Below, in pieces: positions 26,309 through 36,335 of a stretch of DNA of 64,000 bases. Positions within the stretch are counted from its first letter, which is position 1; each line of letters starts with the position of its first letter. A program made the translations under genes and the position numbers. Below the pieces are notes generated by a model. The model did no database searches. It was not told where the DNA came from and saw only the letters and a list, made by a program, of their open reading frames with translations. The stretch is from Thermoproteota archaeon (GTDB lineage Archaea; Korarchaeota; Korarchaeia; Korarchaeales; Korarchaeaceae): the NCBI GenBank assembly GCA_026986575.1, contig JALSOH010000006.1, positions 434,001 to 498,000 on the forward strand, read 5' to 3'.

Positions 26309-27883
26309 TCAGACGATCTCTAACGAGTACTTCCTCCTTACCGATTCTAAATCCTCCCTTAGCAGCTTCATTGCCCGCGGCAGGTAAGCCATTATATCGC
26401 CTGCGGTCATTCCATCCTCTCCCAGCTCCTCGGCAGCTATATCGCCCGCTAACCCGTGGACGAAGACCCCCATCCTCACCGCCTCCCCTACCTCGAACCC
26501 TATCCCGTACATCGCTGCTACCGTGCCAGTCAGCACGTCTCCAGAGCCAGCGGTCGCCATTCCCGGATTTCCGGTCATATTAAGGTATACCCTGCCGTCT
26601 GGGAAGGCGATGATGCTGTGAGCCCCCTTCAGCACCAAGTAAGTGTTGTACTCGCTGGCAAATCTCCTAGCGACACCCACCTTATCCAAATCTATCTCCG
26701 CCACGCTCAGACCCGTTAGACGGGACATCTCTCCCATGTGGGGGGTTAGCACGGTGGGCGCTGACCTGCTCTTTAGGACCTCTGGATCCCTCGAGATGGC
26801 TGTGAGTCCGTCTCCGTCTATTATGACTGGCCTGTCTATGCGCGATGTCAACTTCCTTATCAGCTCTTGGGTCTCCTCGTTCAGGGAGGTGCCCGGGCCG
26901 AGCGCCACCACATCTATGTCATACCTATCTATGACCTCCAGTATGTAGTCTTCGTTCTCCATGGAGATGGACCCGGCCTTGGTCTCTTTTAGGGGGATGT
27001 ACACAACCTCGCTGGCCTTCGATGCTATGTGGGGTATTATGGACTCGGGAGCCGCGAGCCTAGAGTAACCGCCTCCTGCCCTCATGAACGACAGGGCAGT
27101 GAAGTAAGGAGCCCCGTAATAGTTCCGGGCCCCTGCTACGGTCAGCAGCTTCCCGAAGGTACCCTTATGTCCCCATTTCACCCTCTCCGGTAAGAGTAGG
27201 GGGTCATTCAGTTCCGTCTTCAAGTGGGAGTACATCTCCGGGGGGAAGGATATGTGACACACGTAGAGCCTGCCGCAGTAGTCGTAACCAGGGTAGAGCA
27301 CATTACCAAGCTTGGGCAGGCCGAAGGTGACTGTGTAATCGGCCTTGACCGCGACTCCGTAAACCCTCCCGTCGTCTCCCCCTATACCTGAGGGAATGTC
27401 GACAGCGAACACCACCTTTCCAGAGGAGTTTATGGCCAGGATCGCATCCCTGTATATCCCCCCAACCTCCCTGGCCAGGCCTGTGCCGAAGATACCGTCT
27501 ATCACCGCGTCGGACCACTCCAACCCCTCGATGAGGGACTCTATGCCCTCGTCCCTGACTTTGTGCATCTCCAGACCTATCTTCTCCGCGATCTCGTAGT
27601 TCTTCTTGGCGGAACCCCTGAACTTAGCCGGGTCTCCCACCAAGTAGACCCTGACTTCACCACCATTGGAGTGGAGCTTCCTGGCCACCACAAGAGCATC
27701 TCCACCGTTGTTTCCTGAGCCAGCGACCACCGCGAATCTCTTGCCTCGGACCCCAAGCTCCTTCTCTATCACGAAGAAGAGCGCATTTCCAGCGTTCTCC
27801 ATGAGGAGATCCTGATCGATTCCGTACCTCTCCATGGCGGTGGAATCGAGGACCCTCATCTCCTCCACGGTACTGACCTTCAA
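26309..27883 (-). CDS. nnrDE: Bifunctional NAD(P)HX epimerase / ADP-dependent dehydratase
   Basis: A 524-residue fusion that repairs hydrated NADH/NADPH. The N-terminal half is the YjeF_N epimerase ([35 protein letters not shown] at about 55-70). The C-terminal half is the ribokinase-like dehydratase with [35 protein letters not shown], and [20 protein letters not shown], where the last GSGD carries the catalytic Asp. Length and motif order are normal. Confidence 0.93.
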   Translation of the reverse strand: MKVSTVEEMRVLDSTAMERYGIDQDLLMENAGNALFFVIEKELGVRGKRFAVVAGSGNNGGDALVVARKLHSNGGEVRVYLVGDPAKFRGSAKKNYEIAEKIGLEMHKVRDEGIESLIEGLEWSDAVIDGIFGTGLAREVGGIYRDAILAINSSGKVVFAVDIPSGIGGDDGRVYGVAVKADYTVTFGLPKLGNVLYPGYDYCGRLYVCHISFPPEMYSHLKTELNDPLLLPERVKWGHKGTFGKLLTVAGARNYYGAPYFTALSFMRAGGGYSRLAAPESIIPHIASKASEVVYIPLKETKAGSISMENEDYILEVIDRYDIDVVALGPGTSLNEETQELIRKLTSRIDRPVIIDGDGLTAISRDPEVLKSRSAPTVLTPHMGEMSRLTGLSVAEIDLDKVGVARRFASEYNTYLVLKGAHSIIAFPDGRVYLNMTGNPGMATAGSGDVLTGTVAAMYGIGFEVGEAVRMGVFVHGLAGDIAAEELGEDGMTAGDIMAYLPRAMKLLREDLESVRRKYSLEIV

Positions 27884-27969
27884 GGCGACACCCGCGAAAT
27901 AGGAGGGACCTTCAATATTGTGATTTCCATGTCCTTTTAAGGCCCGGTCTCCATTGAATGGGGGATCGC

Positions 27970-28884
27970 ATGCACCTCCGACCCGAAGACACGGAGATGG
28001 AGTTCATTCGCTTCGTGAGGAGCGCTCATCTCAATGCTTACGGAACCCTTTACGGCGGCTGGATGATGAGGTGGATAGTCGACGCCGCATCAACCGTTGC
28101 CGTGAGGCTCGCTAGGGGGCCAGCTGTTCTGGGATACGTGGATGACCTCCATTTCCTCTCCCCGATAATGCCGGGGGAGCTGGCCATCTACAGGGCTAGG
28201 GCTGAACATACCTCCAAGCATAGCATCGTCGTGAGCGTGGAGGTGTGGGCTGAGGATCCAGTATCAGGTGAGAGAAAGCCAGCGACCTTCTCCATGCTCT
28301 CCTATGTGGCGGTGGATGGTAAGGGGAGGCCCAGAGAACTCCCCGTAGGCATAATAGGGACTGAGATGGGGAGGCAATTCTATGAAAACGTCAAGGAGAG
28401 GATAGCTGACAGGGGGCAGAGGGGTCAGGATGTGAATGTGGAGGGCTATGAACTTGTCACGAGCACTTTAGTTAGAGAGGAGCATCTGGTGAACGCGGAC
28501 CTAATGTACGCGGGGTACCTTCTATTCCTCTTGGATGAGGTAGGATCAATAACCGCCCTAAAGTACTCGAGAGGTCCAGCAGTTACTGCCTGCTTGGACA
28601 GGCTTGCCTTCTACACCCCCATGAGGAAGGGGGATGTAGTCCACTTCTACTCCAAGATCACCAAGGTATGGAACACATCCATGGAGATCTCGGTGAAAAC
28701 GCTGGTGGAGAAGCCCGAGGGATTGAGACACGCAACCACCTCTTACATGGTCTTCGTGGCCATGGGGGAGAAGGGACCTAGGAGGATTCCGCCCATGGAA
28801 GACGGCGATCCGGAGGCAGACAGAAGGAGAGAGGAGAGGTTTAGGATACTTCAGAGGATCAGGGAGCTGATGAGCTCACGTTGA
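27970..28884 (+). CDS. Tandem hotdog acyl-CoA thioesterase
   Basis: About 304 residues with two hotdog domains. The first (about 1-125) has [22 protein letters not shown]; the second (about 150-275) has [23 protein letters not shown]. Both match the N-x-x-G-T-x-x-G-G pattern of acyl-CoA thioesterases in the ACOT/YciA group, with a degenerate second copy (conserved Asp/Glu in DEVG). ATG 27970 is preferred over 27958 because GGGGG lies 5-10 bases upstream. The physiological acyl-CoA substrate is unknown. Confidence 0.8.
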   Translation: MHLRPEDTEMEFIRFVRSAHLNAYGTLYGGWMMRWIVDAASTVAVRLARGPAVLGYVDDLHFLSPIMPGELAIYRARAEHTSKHSIVVSVEVWAEDPVSGERKPATFSMLSYVAVDGKGRPRELPVGIIGTEMGRQFYENVKERIADRGQRGQDVNVEGYELVTSTLVREEHLVNADLMYAGYLLFLLDEVGSITALKYSRGPAVTACLDRLAFYTPMRKGDVVHFYSKITKVWNTSMEISVKTLVEKPEGLRHATTSYMVFVAMGEKGPRRIPPMEDGDPEADRRREERFRILQRIRELMSSR

Positions 28885-28955
28885 TGTAGAGGGTGAATAT
28901 TCCCCTCCCATCCATGGAGGCTCCTCCCCAAAGCTCCCGGAGATTCGGCCTCCCT

Positions 28956-30053
28956 CTACGACAATAACTGTTTAATGATGCTGGGCGTCGTCTTCAGTCC
29001 AGAGCCAGTGAGTAAGAGGACGACTCTATCCCCCCGATCCACCCCTCCCATTTCGACCTGCTTCTTGTAGCAGGCGAGGGGAACAGCTGAGGTCGGCTCC
29101 ACGAATATTCCCCTTCTAGCTAGTTGATGGAAGGCATCTGCTATCTCCTCCTCCCCAACTACCTCAACGGACCCTCCCATCTCTCGGAGCTTCTCCACCA
29201 TGAGATCTAGCAGGGGAGGCTTAGTCACGATCAAGGCATCTGCTATTGTCTTCAGCCTCTCAGGTGGAGTGTATGGCTCGCCCCTGAACCTATGATAGAG
29301 CGGAGACACTACCTCGGTCTGACAGGCTACCACCTCAGGGAAAGGACCGCCCAGATGCTTGAGCCCCTCCAAAATACCCAAGAGTCCAGTTCCCGAAGAT
29401 ACCGGGACGTAAATCCTGTCCGGTGGGGTCCAGTTGAGTTGCTCCACTATCTCGTAGGCGAGGGTCCTCATCCCATCCCTGAAGATGGGGTGCCACGCAT
29501 GACCCACGTACACCTTCCCCTGCTCGGACCTCATAGCCTCCTCCGATACCCTCTCTCTACTCCCCTCGACTCTAACCAGCTCGGCCCCGTAGGCCATTAT
29601 CTGATCTATCTTGTGACCAGAGATGCTCGCTGGCACATAGATCCTCGCCTTAATTCTGGCTCTCGCAGCGTAGGCTGCTATGGAAGCTCCGGCATTTCCG
29701 GACGAGTCTTCAGCTATGAACCCTGTAACTCGATCGCGAATAGCCGAGATTATGGTCGACGCCCCTCTATCCTTGAAAGAGCCGGTAGGATTGAGGAAAT
29801 CCATCTTGACGTATACATTGCTCTCAAACCTCAGGAGGGGAGTCCACCCCTCCCCCAAGGTGACAATACTCCGTTTCTCTATGTATGGAAAGAAGTTCAC
29901 ATACCTCCACATGGAGGCAGTATCTACCAAGTCCTCCCTTCTGAATTCCCCCGGCTGCATGGGGATATCGAGCGGAGATCCGCAGTTGCACCTGAACCTG
30001 AGTGGGTCATCGTACTCCCTACCGCAGGAGGGACACCTCGTCACGTACTCCAC
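28956..30053 (-). CDS. thrC: Threonine synthase
   Basis: A 365-residue PLP enzyme making threonine from O-phosphohomoserine. Residues 7-24 form a zinc-ribbon-like Cys set (CPSCG...CNCG) common in archaeal ThrC. The PLP lysine is K94 in NPTGSFKDRGAS; SSGNAGASIAAYA binds the phosphate region and LLTGSGLK is the C-terminal glycine motif. GTG 30053 directly follows the stop of the upstream small gene, so the two are co-transcribed. Confidence 0.92.
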   Translation of the reverse strand: MEYVTRCPSCGREYDDPLRFRCNCGSPLDIPMQPGEFRREDLVDTASMWRYVNFFPYIEKRSIVTLGEGWTPLLRFESNVYVKMDFLNPTGSFKDRGASTIISAIRDRVTGFIAEDSSGNAGASIAAYAARARIKARIYVPASISGHKIDQIMAYGAELVRVEGSRERVSEEAMRSEQGKVYVGHAWHPIFRDGMRTLAYEIVEQLNWTPPDRIYVPVSSGTGLLGILEGLKHLGGPFPEVVACQTEVVSPLYHRFRGEPYTPPERLKTIADALIVTKPPLLDLMVEKLREMGGSVEVVGEEEIADAFHQLARRGIFVEPTSAVPLACYKKQVEMGGVDRGDRVVLLLTGSGLKTTPSIIKQLLS

Positions 30054-30320
30054 TCAACCACCCTCCGAGGCCAGCTCTCCCCTCTCCTCCAACTCCTTTG
30101 CTAGCTTTTCCACATCCTCCGGCGATCCGGCAGTGAGCAACACGTAACCGATCCATCCCAGAACCACCAGCAGCACTAATACGATTAAGAGAGCTGTCAG
30201 CTTCAAAGTGAGGGTCGGGATCGGCTCTGGCGCCAGGAAAAGCAGGTAAATATATAGCGCGGCTGCTACGGCAGAGATCACGATCAAGAGGAAACCCAGA
30301 AGTTTCTCCTTCATCTCCAA
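30054..30320 (-). CDS. Small two-helix membrane protein upstream of thrC
   Basis: 88 residues with two hydrophobic helices (about 8-30 and 37-65) and a charged helical tail SPEDVEKLAKELEERGEL. Its stop codon abuts the thrC start. No family recognised; possible function is not deducible from the neighbour. Confidence 0.55.
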   Translation of the reverse strand: MEMKEKLLGFLLIVISAVAAALYIYLLFLAPEPIPTLTLKLTALLIVLVLLVVLGWIGYVLLTAGSPEDVEKLAKELEERGELASEGG

Positions 30321-30407
30321 TCGGAGGGTAAGGAGATCAAGATAATATAACTTTGGGGCCTCTCACCGCAGTGACCTTTAATGTAGAAGGCTTTGAATTC
30401 CTTAGAG

Positions 30408-31031
30408 ATGACATTGTCCGTGGACAGGAAACTCTGGGTCAGAAGGAGGGAAAGCACTCTAGCTGAGCTTAGATCGCATATGGAGGCGGGGAGGGTGGAC
30501 GAGGACGTTATCTCGCTACTTAACATCATAAACTCGCTGGATTACGCCTTCACCACCAGCAGCTGCTCTGGCAGGATTCAGGTGTATGCGGCCAACGAGC
30601 CCGGAGAAAAGTTCGGCATCAGGACCTTGGGGAAGTGGCACTCTCCTATAACTCCAAGAGAATTGACGGAGACGCTGGAAGATAAGGCTGACTCCATATG
30701 GCTTGCAGTCCTCCCCCCTATAGTTCATATAGCGGTCTGCAGCGTGAAGGCGGCCTTCCACCTGCTGGGACTGCTGAGGTCGGCTGGCTTCAAGAGGGCC
30801 GGGATAATCTCCGCATCGGAGGACGGGATCACTTTGGAGGCAATAGGCACCGAGAGGATGGAAGCTCCCCTGAGGCTGTCCGGTGTGGACATCTTCAGGG
30901 AGGATGCGATCCCCTTAATAGTTGAGAGGGCCAACTCACTACTGATCAGGTCGAAGAGGAGGATCCTCAGACTTGAGGAGGTGCTGATGGGTGAGATTGC
31001 CGGAGGCTTGGATAATCTCTGTTGGGAATGA
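30408..31031 (+). CDS. taw3: Taw3/TYW3-family tRNA wybutosine methyltransferase
   Basis: About 207 residues. The family signature is near residues 40-55 (DYAFTTSSCSGRIQVYA); SIWLAVLPPIVHIAVCSVKAA and GFKRAGIISASEDGITLEAIGTERMEAPL follow, the order of TYW3/Taw3 proteins. Known members N4-methylate the wyosine precursor at G37 of tRNA-Phe. ATG 30408 is preferred to the TTG at 30393. The 3' end overlaps the CinA-like gene by 41 bases. Confidence 0.88.
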   Translation: MTLSVDRKLWVRRRESTLAELRSHMEAGRVDEDVISLLNIINSLDYAFTTSSCSGRIQVYAANEPGEKFGIRTLGKWHSPITPRELTETLEDKADSIWLAVLPPIVHIAVCSVKAAFHLLGLLRSAGFKRAGIISASEDGITLEAIGTERMEAPLRLSGVDIFREDAIPLIVERANSLLIRSKRRILRLEEVLMGEIAGGLDNLCWE

Positions 31032-31821
31032 ACTGCTGAACGGTAGGATAGTGAATACGAACCTAAGCTGGCTTGCGAGGAAGCTCACTATAGATGGATA
31101 CCTAGTGAGGGCCGCTATAGCCGTTAGGGACGATTGTAATGACATCGTATGGGCGTTCAGGACCGCTCTTGATAGGGGAGCTGATCTAGTGATCTCCACA
31201 GGTGGGCTGGGTCCCACGTTCGATGACAAGACATCAGAGTGCCTAAGCAAGGCGCTGGGGAGGAGGCATGTGGTGAACGAGGAAGCACTTAGAATGGTGG
31301 AGGAGAAGTACAGGGAGAGAAACCTCCCCATGACAGAGCACAGGGTGAAGATGGCTATGATGCCTGAAGGGGCCGAACCAATAAAGAACGAAGTGGGAAC
31401 GGCACCGGGCATCTTGGTCAGGGAGAGGGACGCGCTGATAATAGTGCTGCCTGGCGTTCCCAAGGAGATGAAGGACATATTCGAGAGGGTTGAACCCCTG
31501 ATCAGGGAGAGGGCTCCTCCCCTCCACTACGTAAGCAAGGACTTGGTGGTGAGAGGAGTGCCAGAATCGGCTGCCGCTCCTCTCATTGAGAGGGTGATGA
31601 AGGAATTCCCTGTCTACATAAAGAGCCACCCTCATGGCCACGAGATCCGAAAGCCCGTGCTGAAGATAAACATCACCGCCTCATCTCCTGAAGGGGATGA
31701 GGCAGAGAGGATCGTGGAAGCAGCGCTGGAAAAGCTTAAGGATCTCCTGATCGAGGAGGGAGGGGAAGTAGAGGGTATAGAGGATGCCGAACAGGGTGAA
31801 GCTGATAGTTCTCGACCTTGA
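30991..31821 (+). CDS. CinA N-terminal / MoaB-like molybdopterin-binding family protein
   Basis: 276 residues, GTG start. It has the CinA/MoCF core: ISVGNELLNGRIVNTN, VISTGGLGPTFDDKT (STGGLGPT is diagnostic), and the tail YIKSHPHG. The C-terminal CinA deamidase domain is absent. In bacteria related proteins act in pyridine nucleotide or ADP-ribose metabolism; the archaeal substrate is not established. It overlaps genes on both sides, in the taw3-cinA-phosphatase-trpS2 operon. Confidence 0.85.
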   Translation: MRLPEAWIISVGNELLNGRIVNTNLSWLARKLTIDGYLVRAAIAVRDDCNDIVWAFRTALDRGADLVISTGGLGPTFDDKTSECLSKALGRRHVVNEEALRMVEEKYRERNLPMTEHRVKMAMMPEGAEPIKNEVGTAPGILVRERDALIIVLPGVPKEMKDIFERVEPLIRERAPPLHYVSKDLVVRGVPESAAAPLIERVMKEFPVYIKSHPHGHEIRKPVLKINITASSPEGDEAERIVEAALEKLKDLLIEEGGEVEGIEDAEQGEADSSRP

Positions 31822-32281
31822 TCAGGTGCTCTGGGATCATCACGACGCCACCTCCCTCGCCCTTCCCCTCAGGAGGGTCGACGAGAGGACCTTAGTCGAC
31901 GCCTCTGGCGACAAGGTCGTTCTGAGGGAAGGGGTCAGGGACTTCCTGGAGAGGGCCAAGGATAAGGGGATTTACTTATCCACCTGCAGCTGGAACGAGC
32001 CGGATAAGGCAATAGCTGTCCTGAGGACCTTTCAACTTGATCGATACTTCGACCTGCTGATGATAGAGCCCCACCCAGAGAAGGATCGAATGATGGAGAA
32101 GATACTGAATCACTTCACCCCCAAGGGAGTGAAGGAGGAAGAGACGGTATTCGTGGATGATAAGGAGGAGATGCTAGAGAGGGTCAGGAGGAGGTACCCG
32201 AAGATCAGGACCCTCAGGTTTCATCCCGATGGGGATGTGCACAGCTTCCCTGACTTGAAGAGGATAATACTGGGTGAATGA
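31784..32281 (+). CDS. MDP-1-like magnesium-dependent phosphatase (HAD superfamily)
   Basis: 165 residues. Motif I is VLDLDQVLWDHH (Asp11, Asp13), the DLD..LW form typical of magnesium-dependent phosphatase 1. Other motifs are STCSWNEPDKA (motif II region) and ETVFVDDKEEMLERV (acidic motif). It starts inside the preceding gene and its stop overlaps the nominal start region of the TrpRS paralogue, so it is part of that operon. MDP-1 enzymes act on phosphotyrosine or fructosamine phosphates in vitro. Confidence 0.78.
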   Translation: MPNRVKLIVLDLDQVLWDHHDATSLALPLRRVDERTLVDASGDKVVLREGVRDFLERAKDKGIYLSTCSWNEPDKAIAVLRTFQLDRYFDLLMIEPHPEKDRMMEKILNHFTPKGVKEEETVFVDDKEEMLERVRRRYPKIRTLRFHPDGDVHSFPDLKRIILGE

Positions 32282-32282
32282 C

Positions 32283-33407
32283 ATGATTCCCGGCTTCAGG
32301 ATAACGCCATGGGAGGTAAGTGGAGATACGGTAGATTACAACTCGCTGATCTCCCTCTTCGAGCTGGATGTCGTGACGACTGAGGTTAGGAACCTCTTCC
32401 AAGAGGTCTTCGGGGAGGAACACTACCTCATCTCTAGGGGCATATTCTACGCCCATCGCTTCCTTAGGCTCGCTCTTCTGGACCTCAAGTACAACAGAGC
32501 CAAGGTCTACATCTTCACAGGCCGTGGTGCATCGGGCCCGATGCACATAGGCCACCTCATACCAGTGAACCTCGCGAAATGGATGCAGGAGAGGCTAGGT
32601 CTCCACTTCTTCTTCCAGATATCTGACGACGAGAAGTTCGTCCTGAGGCCCGATCTGGGATTGAAACAGGTGAGGAAGTACGCCTTGGGCAACGCTTTGG
32701 ACTTCGTAGCGCTGGGATTCGATGAGAAGAGGACCCACATAATCTGGGACACGCAGGTAGCTTCATGGCTCTATCCTCTCACACTCAAGCTGGCCAAGAG
32801 GATATCTCTGTCCGAGCTAAAGAACTTGGTAAAGATAGACGACTCTTGGAACGTGGGAGTGGCCTTCTACTCCGTAGTGCAGTCGATGCCCGCCCTCATG
32901 ATGGAGATGGAATTGAACGAACCTTACCGCGCCCTTGTACCCATGGCAGTGGATCAGGACCCGCTCATGAGGGTTTCCGTACTCATAGCGGATAAGATGG
33001 GGCTCAGGAAGCCCGGAATGATCCACAGCAAGTTCCTCCTTGGACTTAAGGGAGAGCCCAAGATGGGGACCAGGTATCCCGAGTCAGCCATCTTCCTCAC
33101 CGATCCGCCCGAGGTGGTGAGGGAAAAGATAGAGGGATCCGCCTGTGGTCCTCCGAGGAGGTGCCCAGCCCTGTCCTACCTGAGGGCCTTCGATCCGGAT
33201 GATGAGTCCTTCTTCTCCATATGGGAGGTCTGCTTCAACGATCCGGAGGAGGGATGTAAGCTGGCGAAGAAGAGGGCTATAGAGGTGCTGGTCCCCTTCA
33301 TCGAGGAGCATCAGATGAGGAGGAAGGAGATGAGGGATAAAGTCGACGAGTATCTCATGAAGGAACCTCCCATCCCCTTGGATAAGTCGTTGGATCCGAG
33401 GGACTGA
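32283..33407 (+). CDS. Divergent tryptophanyl-tRNA synthetase paralogue
   Basis: 374 residues, clearly related along its whole length to the TrpRS at 14462: FRITPWEVSGDTVDY, TGRGASGPMHIGHL (HIGH at 88-91), QISDDEKFVL and MAVDQDPLMR are kept. The KMSKS loop, GKMSAS in the canonical copy, is changed to GEPKMGTRYPES: the second Ser/Lys positions are lost and the loop is longer. The N-terminal arm is shorter and the C-terminal cysteine pair differs. ATG 32283 lies 2 bases after the previous stop (GTG 32274 is the alternative). It could be a weak or specialised synthetase, one for a Trp analogue, or a non-charging regulator. Confidence 0.82.
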   Translation: MIPGFRITPWEVSGDTVDYNSLISLFELDVVTTEVRNLFQEVFGEEHYLISRGIFYAHRFLRLALLDLKYNRAKVYIFTGRGASGPMHIGHLIPVNLAKWMQERLGLHFFFQISDDEKFVLRPDLGLKQVRKYALGNALDFVALGFDEKRTHIIWDTQVASWLYPLTLKLAKRISLSELKNLVKIDDSWNVGVAFYSVVQSMPALMMEMELNEPYRALVPMAVDQDPLMRVSVLIADKMGLRKPGMIHSKFLLGLKGEPKMGTRYPESAIFLTDPPEVVREKIEGSACGPPRRCPALSYLRAFDPDDESFFSIWEVCFNDPEEGCKLAKKRAIEVLVPFIEEHQMRRKEMRDKVDEYLMKEPPIPLDKSLDPRD

Positions 33408-33454
33408 CCGGATAAGGTTAAAGCTCACGACCTCTCTCTTTACTGAGGGTTATC

Positions 33455-34177
33455 ATGAGCGTCGAGATCGTCGAGACCGCGCCGGAGGTAAAGAACCCCA
33501 TTCTCATCTTGGCGGTTCCCGGTGCCGGCCTCGTGAGCATAATAGCGGCCGATCACCTCATCAAGGTCGCTGACCTTAAGGAGGTCGGCAGGATAGATTC
33601 TCCCCTGTTTCCTCCTGTCATAGGCGTGAAGGACGGCGTCGCCATGCACACCGTCAAGATCTACGGGGGAAAGGGGCTGTATGTGGTCAAGGCCGAAGTA
33701 CCCCTCCCCATAGACCCCCTCCTGAAGCTTACAATATCTGTACTGGACTGGATCGCCAGGAAGAGACCCAAGCTAGCGATAGTAATGGGAGGAGTCCCCG
33801 AGGAGGATAGAATAAAGGTGGAGAAGCCTCAGGTAATGGCCGTATTCAGCAGCGAGGAGGCCAAGTCCTTGGCGGAGGGCATGGGTGGTGAGCTGATGAA
33901 GGAGGGGTACTTGAGTGGATACGCGGCCTTCTTCCTCAGGGAAGCTAGCAGGAGGGGAGTTCCGGCTGCGGCCCTCATGGTGCAGAGCTTCGCCGCCTAT
34001 CCAGATCCCGGAGCAGCTGCAGAGGTCCTCAAGGCCATAGAGCCTATCTTGGGCTTCGATGTCGATATAAGCCAGCTGGAAGCCGAATCAGAGACGATAA
34101 GGCTCAAACTGAAGGAACTGATGGCCAAGACCGTCCAGACGGCGAAGGAGGCCCCGGCTCCCATGTATATAGGTTGA
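33455..34177 (+). CDS. PAC2 family protein (proteasome assembly chaperone-like)
   Basis: 240 residues of the archaeal PAC2 family: PILILAVPGAGLVSIIAADHLI, VVKAEVPLPID, LAIVMGGVPEE, GYLSGYAAFFLREASRRGVPAAALMVQSFAAYPDPGAA (given in part as the conserved run PDPGAA) and a coiled C-terminal helix. Archaeal homologues are thought to help proteasome or ATP-dependent assembly; the exact role is not established. It heads a run with hsp20 and DNA ligase. Confidence 0.85.
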   Translation: MSVEIVETAPEVKNPILILAVPGAGLVSIIAADHLIKVADLKEVGRIDSPLFPPVIGVKDGVAMHTVKIYGGKGLYVVKAEVPLPIDPLLKLTISVLDWIARKRPKLAIVMGGVPEEDRIKVEKPQVMAVFSSEEAKSLAEGMGGELMKEGYLSGYAAFFLREASRRGVPAAALMVQSFAAYPDPGAAAEVLKAIEPILGFDVDISQLEAESETIRLKLKELMAKTVQTAKEAPAPMYIG

Positions 34178-34190
34178 GGGGGGATGCCGT

Positions 34191-34526
34191 ATGGATTGGT
34201 TCTACAGGGAGGTCAGGTGGGGATACTTCTCTGTTAGGGATGTGGAGGAGCCCCTCCACGAGGTCAAGGTTACTAAGGAGGGCGTAGTCATAACAATGGA
34301 CCTTCCCGGGGTGAGGAAGGAGGAGCTCGTCATAAGAGCAAGCGAGGATGCCATTCTGGTGGAGGCCACGTCGAAGGTCGGGGGAGCGACCGTGAGGTAC
34401 AGGAAGCTGATTAGGACCCCGATACCCATAGATCCTGACAGGGTGGTGGCGAGGCTGACCAACGGGATACTCCAGATAGTCGCTCCACCAAAGGAGGTCG
34501 GCTTCAGGAGGGTGAAGGTGGAGTAG
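34191..34526 (+). CDS. Small heat-shock protein Hsp20
   Basis: 111 residues with an alpha-crystallin core: VEEPLHEVKVTKEGVVITMD, DLPGVRKEELVIRASEDAILVEA and the closing strand LTNGILQIVAPPK. The N-terminal arm is short and the C-terminal I-x-I motif is weak or absent. The stop is immediately followed by the ligase ATG. Confidence 0.88.
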   Translation: MDWFYREVRWGYFSVRDVEEPLHEVKVTKEGVVITMDLPGVRKEELVIRASEDAILVEATSKVGGATVRYRKLIRTPIPIDPDRVVARLTNGILQIVAPPKEVGFRRVKVE

Positions 34527-36335
34527 ATGAGGGACATGTTATTCATTGAGGTGGCGAAGTACTACGAGAGGATAGAAGCCACATCCGGCAGGCTAGAGAT
34601 GATAGACTACCTCAAGAAGCTCTTCTTGGAGACTCCTCCGGAGATACTGGATAAAGTGGTCTACCTCACGCTTGGAAGCATAGCTCCCGCCTACGAGGGA
34701 GTCGAGCTCGGGGTAGGGGAGAAGCTCCTCCTCAAGTCCCTCTCGATGGCCACGGGCATATCTCAGAACAAGCTAGAGGCCAAGTATCCAGAGCTGGGTG
34801 ATATAGGGAAGCTGGCCGAGTGGGCCGTGGAGAACAAGGTGGCCCAGTCCTTCTTCACCGAGGACCTCACCGTGAACAGGGTCTTCGACACCCTAAGGAG
34901 GGTAGCAGAGATCGCAGGTGAGAAGGCCCAAGATGCCAAGATAAGGTTGCTAGCCGGACTGTTCAGCGATGCCAAGCCCCTAGAGGCCAGATACATAGCT
35001 AGAGTGGTGACGGAGAGGCTGAGGCTTGGAGTGAGGGACATGACAGTCTTGGACGCCCTAGCGGAAGCCTTCCTCAAGGGGAGGGCCTTCAGGGACAAGT
35101 TAGAGAGGAAGTACAACATCTTCCCCGACATTGGTAGGATAGCGAAGATAGTGGCGGCTAGGGGCTTTGAGGGATTGGAGGAGATCAAACTCACCTTGGG
35201 AATACCTGTCAGGCCCATGTTAGCCCAGAGGCTCAGGTCCGCCCAAGAGATAATGGATAAGATAGGGCCGAGGGTGTACGCGGAATTCAAGTATGATGGG
35301 GAGAGGATGCAGATCCACGTCTGGAAGGATGGAAAGGTCCAGATATTCTCCAGAAGGCTGGAGAACATTACTGAACCTTATCCGGACGTGAGAGAGTTTG
35401 TATCCAAGGCCGTGGAGGGTCACGATGTCGTGCTAGACAGCGAGACCGTGGCAGTGAACCCTGACACTGGAGAGATTCTCCCATTCCAGGAGCTGATGCA
35501 CAGGAGGAGGAAGTACGGCGTGGAGGAGGCGATGAAGACCTATCCAACAGTGACTTACGTGTTCGATGTGCTCTACTTAGACGGTAGAGAGCTTCTAGAC
35601 GAACCGCTCGAGGAGAGGAGGAAGATCCTCCTCAATCTGCTGAAGGAGAACGAGAAAGCAAGGGTAGTCCAGTATGAGGTAGTGGATAACGATGTAGAGG
35701 AGCTGGAGAGGTTCTTCGAGCACGCGGTGGAGATGGGCACCGAAGGGCTAGTGGTGAAGGATCCCAAGTCCCAGTACCAAGCAGGGACTAGAGGATGGTC
35801 TTGGATCAAGCTCAAGAGGAGCTACATAAGTAAGATGGTGGAGCCGGTAGATCTGGTGGTCGTGGGAGCCTTCTGGGGCAAGGGCAAGAGAGCTGGTACC
35901 TACGGCGCCCTCCTCATGGCCGCGTACTCTCCTGAGGAAGATGTGTTCAAGACAGTGTGCAAGATGGGATCCGGCTTCACCGATGAGGAGCTCGCGGAGC
36001 TGCCTAAACTTCTGGAACCTTACAAGATAGAGCACAGGCACCCGAGCGTATTATCTAATTTAGAGGCAGACGTCTGGTTCGTCCCTCAGAAGGTAGCTCA
36101 GGTGCTGGGAGACGAGATAACGCTCAGTCCCACCCACACCTGCGGCTGGGGTAAGGTGAAGAGGAACGCTGGGCTGGCGATAAGGTTCCCTAGGTTCATG
36201 GGATGGAGGGACGATAAGGGACCTCAGGATGCCACGACGGAGGAGGAGATTATCCAGATGTATAAGATGCAGTTAACAACTGTTACAGATATAGAGGAAC
36301 AGAAGTCTTCTATTTCAGAAAAAGATGAAAGATAA
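34527..36335 (+). CDS. lig: ATP-dependent DNA ligase
   Basis: A 602-residue archaeal/eukaryotic-type ligase that seals Okazaki fragments and repair nicks. Domains in order: helical DNA-binding domain (about 1-225), nucleotidyltransferase domain with adenylated Lys255 in EFKYDGERMQIH, FVFDVLY-type motif in VTYVFDVLYLDGREL, EGLVVKDPKSQY (motif IV) and WIKLKR (motif V), then an OB-fold with GTYGALLMAAYSPEE. It begins at the base after the hsp20 stop. Confidence 0.96.
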   Translation: MRDMLFIEVAKYYERIEATSGRLEMIDYLKKLFLETPPEILDKVVYLTLGSIAPAYEGVELGVGEKLLLKSLSMATGISQNKLEAKYPELGDIGKLAEWAVENKVAQSFFTEDLTVNRVFDTLRRVAEIAGEKAQDAKIRLLAGLFSDAKPLEARYIARVVTERLRLGVRDMTVLDALAEAFLKGRAFRDKLERKYNIFPDIGRIAKIVAARGFEGLEEIKLTLGIPVRPMLAQRLRSAQEIMDKIGPRVYAEFKYDGERMQIHVWKDGKVQIFSRRLENITEPYPDVREFVSKAVEGHDVVLDSETVAVNPDTGEILPFQELMHRRRKYGVEEAMKTYPTVTYVFDVLYLDGRELLDEPLEERRKILLNLLKENEKARVVQYEVVDNDVEELERFFEHAVEMGTEGLVVKDPKSQYQAGTRGWSWIKLKRSYISKMVEPVDLVVVGAFWGKGKRAGTYGALLMAAYSPEEDVFKTVCKMGSGFTDEELAELPKLLEPYKIEHRHPSVLSNLEADVWFVPQKVAQVLGDEITLSPTHTCGWGKVKRNAGLAIRFPRFMGWRDDKGPQDATTEEEIIQMYKMQLTTVTDIEEQKSSISEKDER

